This document shows, piece after piece, positions 1 to 6,588 of a stretch of 11,477 bases of DNA (the stretch's first letter is position 1; each line of letters begins with the position of its first letter). The DNA comes from Clostridia bacterium (GTDB taxonomy: Bacteria > Bacillota > Clostridia > Oscillospirales > CAG-272). Location of the stretch: contig JAKSPR010000056.1 of the NCBI GenBank assembly GCA_024404655.1, forward strand, positions 1-11,477, read 5' to 3'. The notes under the pieces were generated by a model. That model ran no database searches. It was not told the origin of the DNA and worked only from the letters and a program-made list of their open reading frames with translations. The translations under genes were made by a program, and so were the position numbers.

Positions 1-1
1 C

Positions 2-142
2 CTTTATACCCGCAAATCCTGTCATGTGGACATCCGTGAAAACGGTTCCTTTGCGGTATCGGAGGGCAGTGACATGGCATATATCTGCCAGACCTGTCAG
101 GATGACGAGGTACTGGCTGCCATCAATCCGCTGATGCTCTGA
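2..142 (+). CDS. C-terminal tail of an unrecognised protein (5' end outside window)
   Basis: An open frame enters from the left edge and stops at TGA 140-142, giving 46 visible residues that end in NPLML. The tail holds three cysteines, one alone (KSCHVD) and a CxxC pair (ICQTCQ), and a run of acidic residues (QDDEV). It has no membrane segment. I do not recognise the family. The CxxC could be a metal or redox site, but with so little sequence this is only a description. It lies 47 bases upstream of the GH9 gene on the same strand, and no terminator hairpin is visible between them, so it may be the preceding gene of the same operon. The frame is supported mainly by being open to the window edge and by the close, co-oriented downstream gene. 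Confidence 0.6.
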   Translation, partial: LYTRKSCHVDIRENGSFAVSEGSDMAYICQTCQDDEVLAAINPLML

Positions 143-189
143 TTACAATTCAACCCGAATACAACAAACATAAGGGGCGGGACAAACCA

Positions 190-2595
190 ATGAAACCAGC
201 AAACGATTTCTATGCAGCCCTGTTTCAAAGCGGGATTCTCCACCGACCTCTCCCGGTTCCGGAGGACGATCCCCATGCGCTGAAAACCATTCTCGCAGCA
301 AAGCCGGTTCACAAAGAGAAAATCCTCTGGAACGGTGGAATAGGAAAAAACCTGCCGACCGGCGGCGGCCCCGGAACCGTTTCCGTATGCGAAACGGACG
401 GGAGCAGAGTTCTGCGGCTGACGGCCGATCTGACGGCCGATCACTGGCCCGCAGGTGCGCCGCAGGACGGCGATTATACCAATTTCGGCACGGCAGCGTT
501 CTCTTTTTCTTTATCCGGCGAAAACTGGGAGGATTTCGACCGCCTCCGTTTCCGTGTGCGTCCGGATATCCCATCGTCCTATGTACTCCATCTCAATGTC
601 AGCGTCCGAAATGAAGGAAAAATTCCCGTACCGGATGAATACTGGCGGGAAGGCGCAACGGTCTTTGACTTGAAAAACGGTCAGTGGAACGATTGTATCT
701 GGGAATTCCCCTCCATGGGACGAGACAGGATCACAAATCTGACCTTCTATGTCTTCCTGAGCGGTCAGGCCGCAGACTGGGGGGCAAAGCTTCTTTATGA
801 TTTTGCGGATATCCGTCTTGAATCAACGGGAGATGCCGAACATGAACGCGGCTGGCAATGCAGAAAGAATACCATTACCCTGTCATCTGCGGGATATTTC
901 CCGGAAGGATCCAAAACTGCGGTGGCTGATGTGGATGCGGATATCTTCCGGGTCCACGATGCCCGGGACGGACATGCTGTCTATGAGGGACAGGTGAAGC
1001 GTGTCAGCAATCCGCGGGGCAATTTCTGCGTGCTTGATTTTTCGGAGATTCCGGAGGGGCAGTATTATCTGACTGCGGGAGATGTGCAAAGCTGCGTATT
1101 CCCCGTTTCTTCTGCCATCGGTACAGAACCTGTCTGGAAATTGCTGAATTTCGTTTATTGCCTGCGCTGCGGATATGCGGTACCGGGGAAGCACGGTGCC
1201 TGCCATCTAGATTCCATGGCGGAGCACAACGGCGTAAAGCTGTCGTTCTCCGGCGGCTGGCACGATGCGGGAGACCTTTCGCAACAGGCACTGCAGAGCG
1301 GGGAAATGGTCCATGCGCTCTTAGAAGCGGCGGAGCTTTATAAAGGTGAACCGCTGCTCCGGGCAAGGCTGCTTGAAGAAGCGGAATGGGGCCTCGATTT
1401 CATTCTCCGTACCCGTTTCGGCGATGGTTTCCGTGCGACCAGCGCAGGATGTACCCGCTATACCCGGAATCTGGTGGGAGACTTTGATGACGTCGCCGTA
1501 CGCGTCTACGACCATTCCTATGAAAACTTTCTCTTCTCCGGCGTGGAGGCGTATGCCTGTACGGTATTGAAAGAAATCAATCCCGCTGCGGCAGAAGGCA
1601 GTCTTTCTGCGGCAAGAGAAGATTACGACTTTGCCTGCAAAAAGTTCGCAGAAACCGGCGTCGACCCGGCCCACATGTACGAACATACCTTCGGCAGCGG
1701 TCTTTCTCAGTATTATGCCGTCATCACATGGGCGGCGGCCAATCTGTTCCGCGCCGCAGGCGACAGGAAATATGCAGATGACGCGGCAAAGTATGCAGGA
1801 AAGCTCATTGACTGTCAGGAACAGGGAGCGGCAGGACTGCCTTTCACCGGCTTTTTCTACCGGGATGAAAGTCACGCTTCCATTGTGCATTTCAACCATC
1901 AGGCGCGTGAACACCAGTTTTTACAGGCTCTGACCCTGGTCTGCGATGTACTCAAAGATCATCCGGACCGCGCAGCATGGGTTCAGGCCATTGCCCGCTA
2001 TGCAGATTATGTAAAAGCCGTCATCGGCAATACTGCACCGTACAGTATGATGCCCGCCGGAGTTCATCGTCTGGACGAACCGGAAGATCAGGCACTGTTC
2101 CCCTATATGCACATCTTAACGGACTATTGGCAGCAAAAGCCGCACTATGAAGCTCAGCTTTCAAACGGTCTGAAACTTGACGAAAACCATGTGCTGAAAA
2201 ACTTCCCCGTCTGGTTTTCGTTCCGCGGCAACAGTGCAGTGCAGCTGTCCTCGGGCATTGCTGCGGCGGAGGCAGGAATCTGTCTTGACGATCCTGTGAT
2301 GCGCTCCATCGGGCGGGAACAGCTTTACTGGATGTGGGGGAAGAATCCCTTCGGACAATCGTTGCAATACGGCGTCGGGGAACGTTATCCCGCTGAATAC
2401 GGTGTCTATGTCGGTGAATGTATCGGCGAGGTTCCTGTGGGTGTCCAGACTGCCATGGATGAAGATATCCCCTACTGGCCCCAGACCAATAATGCGACCT
2501 ATAAGGAAGTCTGGATCGGTACTGCCTGCCGGATGCTGTGGCTTCTGAACTCATGCAGAAAAATGACAGAAAACGAAAGGAATACGGAAATATGA
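190..2595 (+). CDS. Glycoside hydrolase family 9 enzyme, cytosolic, with N-terminal CBM-like and Ig-like domains
   Basis: This 801-residue enzyme probably hydrolyses a beta-glycosidic bond by the inverting GH9 mechanism. Three parts are visible. Residues about 44-212 look like a carbohydrate-binding jelly-roll (starts ILWNGGI, ends DFADIRLE). Residues about 225-308 match the Ig-like CelD_N domain that precedes many GH9 catalytic domains. Residues about 313-795 are the (alpha/alpha)6 barrel. The GH9 signature GGWHDAGD (355-362) supplies the two catalytic aspartates D359 and D362. The general acid is probably E773 in NNATYKEVW near the C-terminus. WGKNPFGQS (716-724) matches the family's GxNPxxxS loop, but the usual HHR that follows is replaced by YPAEYG. 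The N-terminus (MKPANDFYAALF) is not a signal peptide, so the enzyme should act in the cytosol on imported oligosaccharides. GH9 includes endoglucanases, beta-glucosidases and exo-beta-glucosaminidases. The overlapping NagB-family gene favours an amino-sugar substrate, but this is inference. The start at 190 has only a weak G-rich ribosome site (172-180), so a nearby alternative start is possible. Confidence 0.9.
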   Translation: MKPANDFYAALFQSGILHRPLPVPEDDPHALKTILAAKPVHKEKILWNGGIGKNLPTGGGPGTVSVCETDGSRVLRLTADLTADHWPAGAPQDGDYTNFGTAAFSFSLSGENWEDFDRLRFRVRPDIPSSYVLHLNVSVRNEGKIPVPDEYWREGATVFDLKNGQWNDCIWEFPSMGRDRITNLTFYVFLSGQAADWGAKLLYDFADIRLESTGDAEHERGWQCRKNTITLSSAGYFPEGSKTAVADVDADIFRVHDARDGHAVYEGQVKRVSNPRGNFCVLDFSEIPEGQYYLTAGDVQSCVFPVSSAIGTEPVWKLLNFVYCLRCGYAVPGKHGACHLDSMAEHNGVKLSFSGGWHDAGDLSQQALQSGEMVHALLEAAELYKGEPLLRARLLEEAEWGLDFILRTRFGDGFRATSAGCTRYTRNLVGDFDDVAVRVYDHSYENFLFSGVEAYACTVLKEINPAAAEGSLSAAREDYDFACKKFAETGVDPAHMYEHTFGSGLSQYYAVITWAAANLFRAAGDRKYADDAAKYAGKLIDCQEQGAAGLPFTGFFYRDESHASIVHFNHQAREHQFLQALTLVCDVLKDHPDRAAWVQAIARYADYVKAVIGNTAPYSMMPAGVHRLDEPEDQALFPYMHILTDYWQQKPHYEAQLSNGLKLDENHVLKNFPVWFSFRGNSAVQLSSGIAAAEAGICLDDPVMRSIGREQLYWMWGKNPFGQSLQYGVGERYPAEYGVYVGECIGEVPVGVQTAMDEDIPYWPQTNNATYKEVWIGTACRMLWLLNSCRKMTENERNTEI
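2576..2581 (+). promoter_or_regulatory. Ribosome binding site of the NagB-family gene
   Basis: AAAGGA lies inside the end of the GH9 gene, 10 bases before the ATG at 2592. It selects this start over the in-frame ATG at 2538, which would add 18 residues that have no counterpart in NagB proteins. The ATGA overlap of stop and start at 2592-2595 implies translational coupling. Confidence 0.75.
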
Positions 2596-3323
2596 AAATC
2601 ACAGTCATGGAAGACGAACACGCTTTTGACGTGGCAGCGGCATGGAGAATCATCGGCCAGATGCTGGAGAAGCCCGATGCAGTCATCGGACTTTCTACCG
2701 GTAAGACCACAGGCAATATGCACGCCATCGTCAGCGAAATCTACCAGAAATACCCTTTTGATACCTCCCGCGTCACCATCTTCAATGTGGACGAGCTGAC
2801 GAATCTGGACAGAAGCTATGCCGGCTGCTGCTATACGATGATCTATGATCAGCTCTGCAAAAATCTGAATATCCCGGACGAGAACTTCATCATGCCGAAG
2901 ACCATTTCCGATGATTTTGAAAGAGAGTGCAGAGAATTTGAAGCTGCACTTGCAGCCCGCGGCGGTGTGGATTTACAGATGCTCGGTATTGGCTGGAACG
3001 GTCATATCGGCATCAATCAGCCAGGTACTCCCTTTGAGCGCCAGACCTGGGTCTCCCCCATGGACCCCATCTTTGAGGAAAAGGTCCGCAGAGAGACCGG
3101 TGTTGATCCCTCTTATCCTTTGGGTGGTCTGACCCGCGGTATTGTCAATATCATGCAGACCCGCCATCTCATTCTGATTGCCAAGGGTGCGGCAAAAGCG
3201 GATATCATCAAGCAGGCCATTGAAGGCCCCGTCACAACGGATATCCCCGCATCCGTGGTACAGCTGCATCCGAACTGCGAGATTCTGCTCGACCGTGAAG
3301 CTGCAGCAAAACTGACATTGTAA
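2592..3323 (+). CDS. nagB: NagB-family glucosamine-6-phosphate deaminase or related sugar-phosphate isomerase, variant active site
   Basis: This 243-residue protein belongs to the NagB/6-phosphogluconolactonase superfamily and has the normal length for NagB. Canonical NagB converts glucosamine 6-phosphate to fructose 6-phosphate and ammonia in the cytosol. Visible motifs are the phosphate loop GLSTGKTTG (33-41), NVDEL (65-69) carrying the catalytic aspartate D67, GWNGHIG (134-140) with H138 at the ring-opening histidine, and QLHPNC near the C-terminus. N136 replaces the Asp of the E. coli enzyme, as is usual in Bacillus-type NagB. The following NEP motif reads NQP (Q143), so the glutamate equivalent to E. 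coli E148 is missing. The reaction may therefore differ (a different amino-sugar phosphate, or isomerisation without deamination) or be slower. The gene overlaps the GH9 gene by 4 bases, so the two proteins are probably made together. No sugar kinase or PTS gene is in the window to make the phosphorylated substrate. Confidence 0.82.
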   Translation: MKITVMEDEHAFDVAAAWRIIGQMLEKPDAVIGLSTGKTTGNMHAIVSEIYQKYPFDTSRVTIFNVDELTNLDRSYAGCCYTMIYDQLCKNLNIPDENFIMPKTISDDFERECREFEAALAARGGVDLQMLGIGWNGHIGINQPGTPFERQTWVSPMDPIFEEKVRRETGVDPSYPLGGLTRGIVNIMQTRHLILIAKGAAKADIIKQAIEGPVTTDIPASVVQLHPNCEILLDREAAAKLTL

Positions 3324-3355
3324 TCTTTTTAATTCTGAAAGGAAGCGACATTTAT

Positions 3356-4585
3356 ATGAAAACATTTCCCATTGGTTTCTGGAACTACACCGACGCTGCG
3401 GAGCGCGGACCGGAAGACGTCAAGGACTGGGCAGACCTTGGCATGACCCTTGCCATCAGCCCGGAGTATTATGAGGGCTGCAAAAAGGAAAACATGCTTG
3501 CTATGCTCGACGCCTGCGAAAAGTACGGCATCAAGATGATCATCAGCGACGAACGCGCCCGCTGGTGGGACGCGTCCGATGATCCTGCGGCTTATGAAAA
3601 GAAGTTCATGGAAGCATACGAGGATTTCGGTCATCATCCCGCGACCTTCGGTTTCCATGTCGGTGATGAGCCCACCAATGACAAGGCTTTTGCCGATGCC
3701 ATTGAGGCACACAAGACACAGCTGCGCTGCGCACCGAACCTGACGCCGCACCTGAATTTCATCCCCTACTGGAAGGGTCAGGAGGAGACAATTCTCAAAG
3801 CACCCACTTTCACCGACTGGGCAAAATCCATGGCGGACAAAGCGGATCTGAAAATCCTCTGCTATGACTGCTATGCCCAGATGAATCCGGAAGAATCCGG
3901 AACGGATCTTTACTATACCAATCTGAATAAGTTCATGGAAGCAGCGGATGCTACCGGGATCACGCCGTGGACGACTCTTCTGTCTGTCGGACACTTCCGC
4001 TACCGCGTACCGAGCGAAGATGATCTCCGCTGGCAGTTAAATACCGCAGTTGCGTCCGGTATGAAGGGCATTCTCTGGTTCTTCATCTATGAACGTCAGC
4101 CGGGATCCAACTACCGTCTGCCTCCCATTGACGAGTTTGGTGAGCGCACCGAGACCTTCCCGCGTCTTTCCCGTGTCAACCGCCATTTCCTCCATCAGTT
4201 CGGTCCGTTCTTTGCCGAGGCGGAGCATATTGCTACCTACCATACGGTTAAGGCCTACGGCGGCTATCCACTCTATGTAGCAGGCAAGACCGATGATATT
4301 CTGACAGATGTCACCTGCGATCAGGGACTTCCCGCCGTTGTCGGTTTCTTCCGCCTGAACGGAGAAAAGTATGCTGCCGTGGTCAACAACAGCACGAAGG
4401 AAAGCGGTCTGTTCAAACTGCACGTACCGAAGAATACCGCAGTTATGGAACGCCTTACCTGGGATGGTGACTATGCCGATCTCAAAACCAACAGCTGGGA
4501 CGCCTGCTATTATGAGACCGAGACCGAAAAGGTCGGCGGCGACTGGCTTGCACCCGGTCAGATGAAGCTGTATCATCTGAAATAA
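3356..4585 (+). CDS. Putative TIM-barrel glycoside hydrolase of unrecognised family (409 aa)
   Basis: I cannot place this protein in a named family. It reads as an alternating beta/alpha barrel over residues about 1-290: strands FPIGFWN, MTLAISP, IKMIISD, TFGFHVGDEP, LNFIPYW, LKILCYDCY, TTLLSV and GILWFFIYE follow one another with helices between. A small beta-rich C-terminal domain (about 325-409) resembles the beta-sandwich that follows many clan GH-A barrels. E105 in HVGDEPTN sits where clan GH-A enzymes carry the acid/base, and E246 in FFIYERQPG is a candidate nucleophile. Both assignments are inferred from position and motif shape. There is no signal peptide or membrane segment, so it should be cytosolic. 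It follows the NagB-family gene by 32 bases with AAAGGAAG (3338-3345) ten bases before the ATG, and it is the last gene before the shared terminator. It probably works on the same substrate as the GH9 enzyme. Confidence 0.85.
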   Translation: MKTFPIGFWNYTDAAERGPEDVKDWADLGMTLAISPEYYEGCKKENMLAMLDACEKYGIKMIISDERARWWDASDDPAAYEKKFMEAYEDFGHHPATFGFHVGDEPTNDKAFADAIEAHKTQLRCAPNLTPHLNFIPYWKGQEETILKAPTFTDWAKSMADKADLKILCYDCYAQMNPEESGTDLYYTNLNKFMEAADATGITPWTTLLSVGHFRYRVPSEDDLRWQLNTAVASGMKGILWFFIYERQPGSNYRLPPIDEFGERTETFPRLSRVNRHFLHQFGPFFAEAEHIATYHTVKAYGGYPLYVAGKTDDILTDVTCDQGLPAVVGFFRLNGEKYAAVVNNSTKESGLFKLHVPKNTAVMERLTWDGDYADLKTNSWDACYYETETEKVGGDWLAPGQMKLYHLK

Positions 4586-4603
4586 AAAAGTATCCACAAA
4601 AGG

Positions 4604-4647
4604 AATCAGCCCCCGCAGCGCACAACGGCGCTATGCGGGGGCTGATT
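4604..4647. terminator. Bidirectional rho-independent terminator between convergent genes
   Basis: A perfect 14-base stem (AATCAGCCCCCGCA at 4604-4617 with its complement at 4634-4647) encloses a loop that can pair further through GCGC/GCGC. On the plus strand it is followed by a T-rich stretch (4648-4667, ending in TTTTTT). On the minus strand it is followed by CCTTTTG and then TTTTTT. It begins 19 bases after the 409-aa gene and 13 bases after the end of the convergent 581-aa gene, so it should stop transcripts from both sides. Confidence 0.88.
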
Positions 4648-4659
4648 GATTCTTTTCTA

Positions 4660-6405
4660 TTATTTTTTGCAGGGGAAGCGGAACACGGCAATACCGCCTG
4701 CCGGCAAGGTCATGGTCAGCGTATTTTCCGTAATCTGCAGGTTTTCTGCATCGGAGAGGATCGGCGTAAAGCTGCCGCCATCTGCCTGACGGGTGACCTT
4801 GATGATGCGGTCAAAGCTGTGGTCAAGCTGCTCACCATCGGCAACGGAACGCATGACACCGTTGTTGTTGAAGACGGCAAGCGCATATCCGTCTGCGGTT
4901 TCGTTGAGCATCCACAGGCAGTCACCTTCCACGCAAACCGGGGAGATGCGGTCAATGACGACGTGAAGAATGTGCTCCAGTTCATCTCCGTCGTCAGCGG
5001 GGAGAATGCGGTCAATATAAGCACGGTTCTTTTCGGCAAAAGATGCGGAACCAGTAAGATCGACAGCATACTCGTAGTTATCAAAGAGACCGGCATCATC
5101 GTCGTAGCGGATATCGAAGAGATCTCCGAAAGGAGAGTTTGTGATGGCACGCCAGTCGTATTCAGCGCTGTTGTGGCGGTTCCGGTCAAAGTAAATGCGG
5201 CGCAGAATGTCATAGATGTGCAGTTCTTTTTCGCGGTCATCCATGACGGGGGTATCTTCCGTGAATCTGAAATAGTTGGTGCCGTGAGCGACTGTGTTGG
5301 TGGAGATCATCTTGGCGTCAGACGGGAGTACGAGAGCAATGGGGGTATAGGCTTTGCCCAGGTCCGGATTCTTCCGCACGAAATCAAGGAAATCATACTT
5401 GATTTTTCCATAGGGAGTGATCTCAAAATCCTGCCAGTCGTAGAAGGTGTTGCAGGCACCCCATTCCTCGGAAAGCCACTCGGCTCCGGCAAAGAGGGAA
5501 TAGAAGAAAATGCGGCGCAGAAGGGACATGGAGGAACCGCCCCGCTCTCCCGCAGGCTCATATTCCGGCTCTACGCCGGAAATATCATAGAGATTCCATT
5601 CGTGGAGAGGATCGCGTTTGTAATAACAACAGGAGAAAGGACTGCCGCCCCAAGGCTCCTGATAGGTACCGAAGGGAACGCCGATGGCCCTGGCGTTGCC
5701 TCTGGCAACGGCAACCTGCAGACGGGTCAGCGGCGTCTGACCGCCGATCTCCGGCATGTAGTTTTTTAAGCCCAGATCACGCTGAATCCGGGTAAGCATG
5801 GTGTAGCTGTCCGCGTGGAGCAGGGGCTGCACGGTGCCGTCCTTGGCAAATCCGCGCTTTCTGTAGGTCTTTTTGACAAAATCACTGATGTTTTTCGCAT
5901 TTACCATGGGCGGGGTGGAAAGCCATTCTTCGGCGGTCTGGGTCTCAACGTAGACGGTGCCGAAATCCTTTTTAATGTTGTTTTCCAGTTCATCCAGGGT
6001 TTTGGGGAACAACTTTACACCTGCTTCCAGACCGCGGTAGGAGCCGTAATCACCGATGACGCGGTGATAATCGGAGACCAGATTGCCGCCCAGCTCATGC
6101 AGCTGGAAGCCGAGAAAACGGCTGCCCAGCTTTTCGGTGTAATAACGGATCAGAGCCGGATCGTTATCATAATCACAGAAAGCGATACCGCCCTGAATAC
6201 GGTCCATCCAAAAATAACAGGTTGCCTCGCACACCCTGCGGTCAAGCGCTCTCCCCCGCGTCGCAGCTCCGCCGCCCATGGCACACTCCTTGACTGTGCC
6301 TTCACAGCAGAGCTTGACACCGCTGGTATCGTCAATAAATCCGCGGCGGACCAGTCCGTCCCAGAAATCGGTCTTCGGTAAATAGGCATGAATGAAATGA
6401 AGCAT
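4660..6405 (-). CDS. Uncharacterised 581-aa protein, probable TIM-barrel glycosidase with C-terminal beta domain
   Basis: I do not recognise a named family. The first 350 residues or so look like a (beta/alpha) barrel: FLGFQLHELGGN (97-108) with E104, NYMPEIGGQT (215-224) with E219, and a Trp- and Glu-rich segment AEWLSEEWG (308-316) are the likeliest sites for carboxylate catalysts. The middle (about 350-480) resembles the accessory domain of GH42-like and related enzymes. Residues about 495-581 form a beta-rich ending (YALAVFNNNG, GIAVFRF). There is no signal peptide, so a cytosolic location is expected. The ATG at 6405 is chosen because AAAGGAA sits 7 bases upstream. The longer in-frame start at 6441 falls inside the -10 box of the promoter and cannot be used from that transcript. 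The gene is transcribed alone between its own promoter and the shared terminator, unlike the tight operon upstream. A glycosidase role is inference from fold impression and context. Confidence 0.82.
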   Translation of the reverse strand: MLHFIHAYLPKTDFWDGLVRRGFIDDTSGVKLCCEGTVKECAMGGGAATRGRALDRRVCEATCYFWMDRIQGGIAFCDYDNDPALIRYYTEKLGSRFLGFQLHELGGNLVSDYHRVIGDYGSYRGLEAGVKLFPKTLDELENNIKKDFGTVYVETQTAEEWLSTPPMVNAKNISDFVKKTYRKRGFAKDGTVQPLLHADSYTMLTRIQRDLGLKNYMPEIGGQTPLTRLQVAVARGNARAIGVPFGTYQEPWGGSPFSCCYYKRDPLHEWNLYDISGVEPEYEPAGERGGSSMSLLRRIFFYSLFAGAEWLSEEWGACNTFYDWQDFEITPYGKIKYDFLDFVRKNPDLGKAYTPIALVLPSDAKMISTNTVAHGTNYFRFTEDTPVMDDREKELHIYDILRRIYFDRNRHNSAEYDWRAITNSPFGDLFDIRYDDDAGLFDNYEYAVDLTGSASFAEKNRAYIDRILPADDGDELEHILHVVIDRISPVCVEGDCLWMLNETADGYALAVFNNNGVMRSVADGEQLDHSFDRIIKVTRQADGGSFTPILSDAENLQITENTLTMTLPAGGIAVFRFPCKK

Positions 6406-6412
6406 AGTCGGA

Positions 6413-6419
6413 TTCCTTT
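6413..6419 (-). promoter_or_regulatory. Ribosome binding site that fixes the start of the 581-aa gene
   Basis: AAAGGAA on the minus strand lies 7 bases before the ATG at 6405. The upstream in-frame ATG at 6439-6441 has no such site and overlaps the -10 box, so the shorter protein is the supported one. Confidence 0.8.
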
Positions 6420-6439
6420 CAGATGGTTTGTTTGAAGCC

Positions 6440-6468
6440 ATTATAGCACAAGTCGCGGGATTTGTCCA
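6440..6468 (-). promoter_or_regulatory. Sigma-70/SigA-type promoter of the 581-aa gene
   Basis: On the minus strand TGGACA (6463-6468) matches TTGACA in five of six positions. A 17-base spacer separates it from a perfect TATAAT (6440-6445). Transcription should start around 6433, giving a leader of roughly 28 bases that contains the ribosome site. It is the only clear promoter in the window. The other two operons presumably start outside it. Confidence 0.85.
6448..6465. promoter_or_regulatory. Imperfect palindrome within the promoter, candidate repressor operator
   Basis: ACAAGTCGCGGGATTTGT is an 18-base inverted repeat with a central CG and seven of nine base pairs matching. It fills the spacer and touches the -35 box. 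Its length, even symmetry and central CG resemble operators of LacI-family repressors, and its position would block RNA polymerase. No regulator gene is present in the window, so the protein that might bind is unknown. The repeat is short and imperfect and could be chance. Confidence 0.4.
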
Positions 6469-6535
6469 TAGGAAGAGAAGAACGCATGAAATCTTTAATA
6501 TTATGCAGAATTTATAAATAGACTATATAAGAAAA

Positions 6536-6564
6536 AGTCCCGGAAAATAAGGATTTCCGGGACT
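6536..6564 (-). terminator. Rho-independent terminator of the GH99-like/GH127/MFS operon
   Basis: A perfect 11-base stem (AGTCCCGGAAA at 6536-6546 with its complement at 6554-6564) and a 7-base loop are followed on the minus strand by TTTTTC. It lies 24 bases beyond the stop codon of the transporter gene and separates the operon from the independently promoted 581-aa gene. Confidence 0.9.
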
Positions 6565-6588
6565 GCTATGAAAAGGTTGACTGAATTG

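Noticed and set aside
143..189. A promoter or operator in the gap before the GH9 gene
   Set aside because: No hexamer pair with acceptable match and spacing, and no palindrome, was seen in the 47 bases, so co-transcription with the upstream gene is more likely.
4633..5769. A 378-codon plus-strand frame opposite the 581-aa gene
   Set aside because: It starts inside the right arm of the terminator hairpin, lacks a ribosome site, and reads as low-information Val/Gly/Ile-rich sequence, typical of an antisense shadow.
6406..6441. A longer N-terminus for the 581-aa protein beginning MASNKPSERNP
   Set aside because: Its ATG overlaps the TATAAT box, so it is upstream of the predicted transcript start. 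A good ribosome site precedes the internal ATG at 6405.
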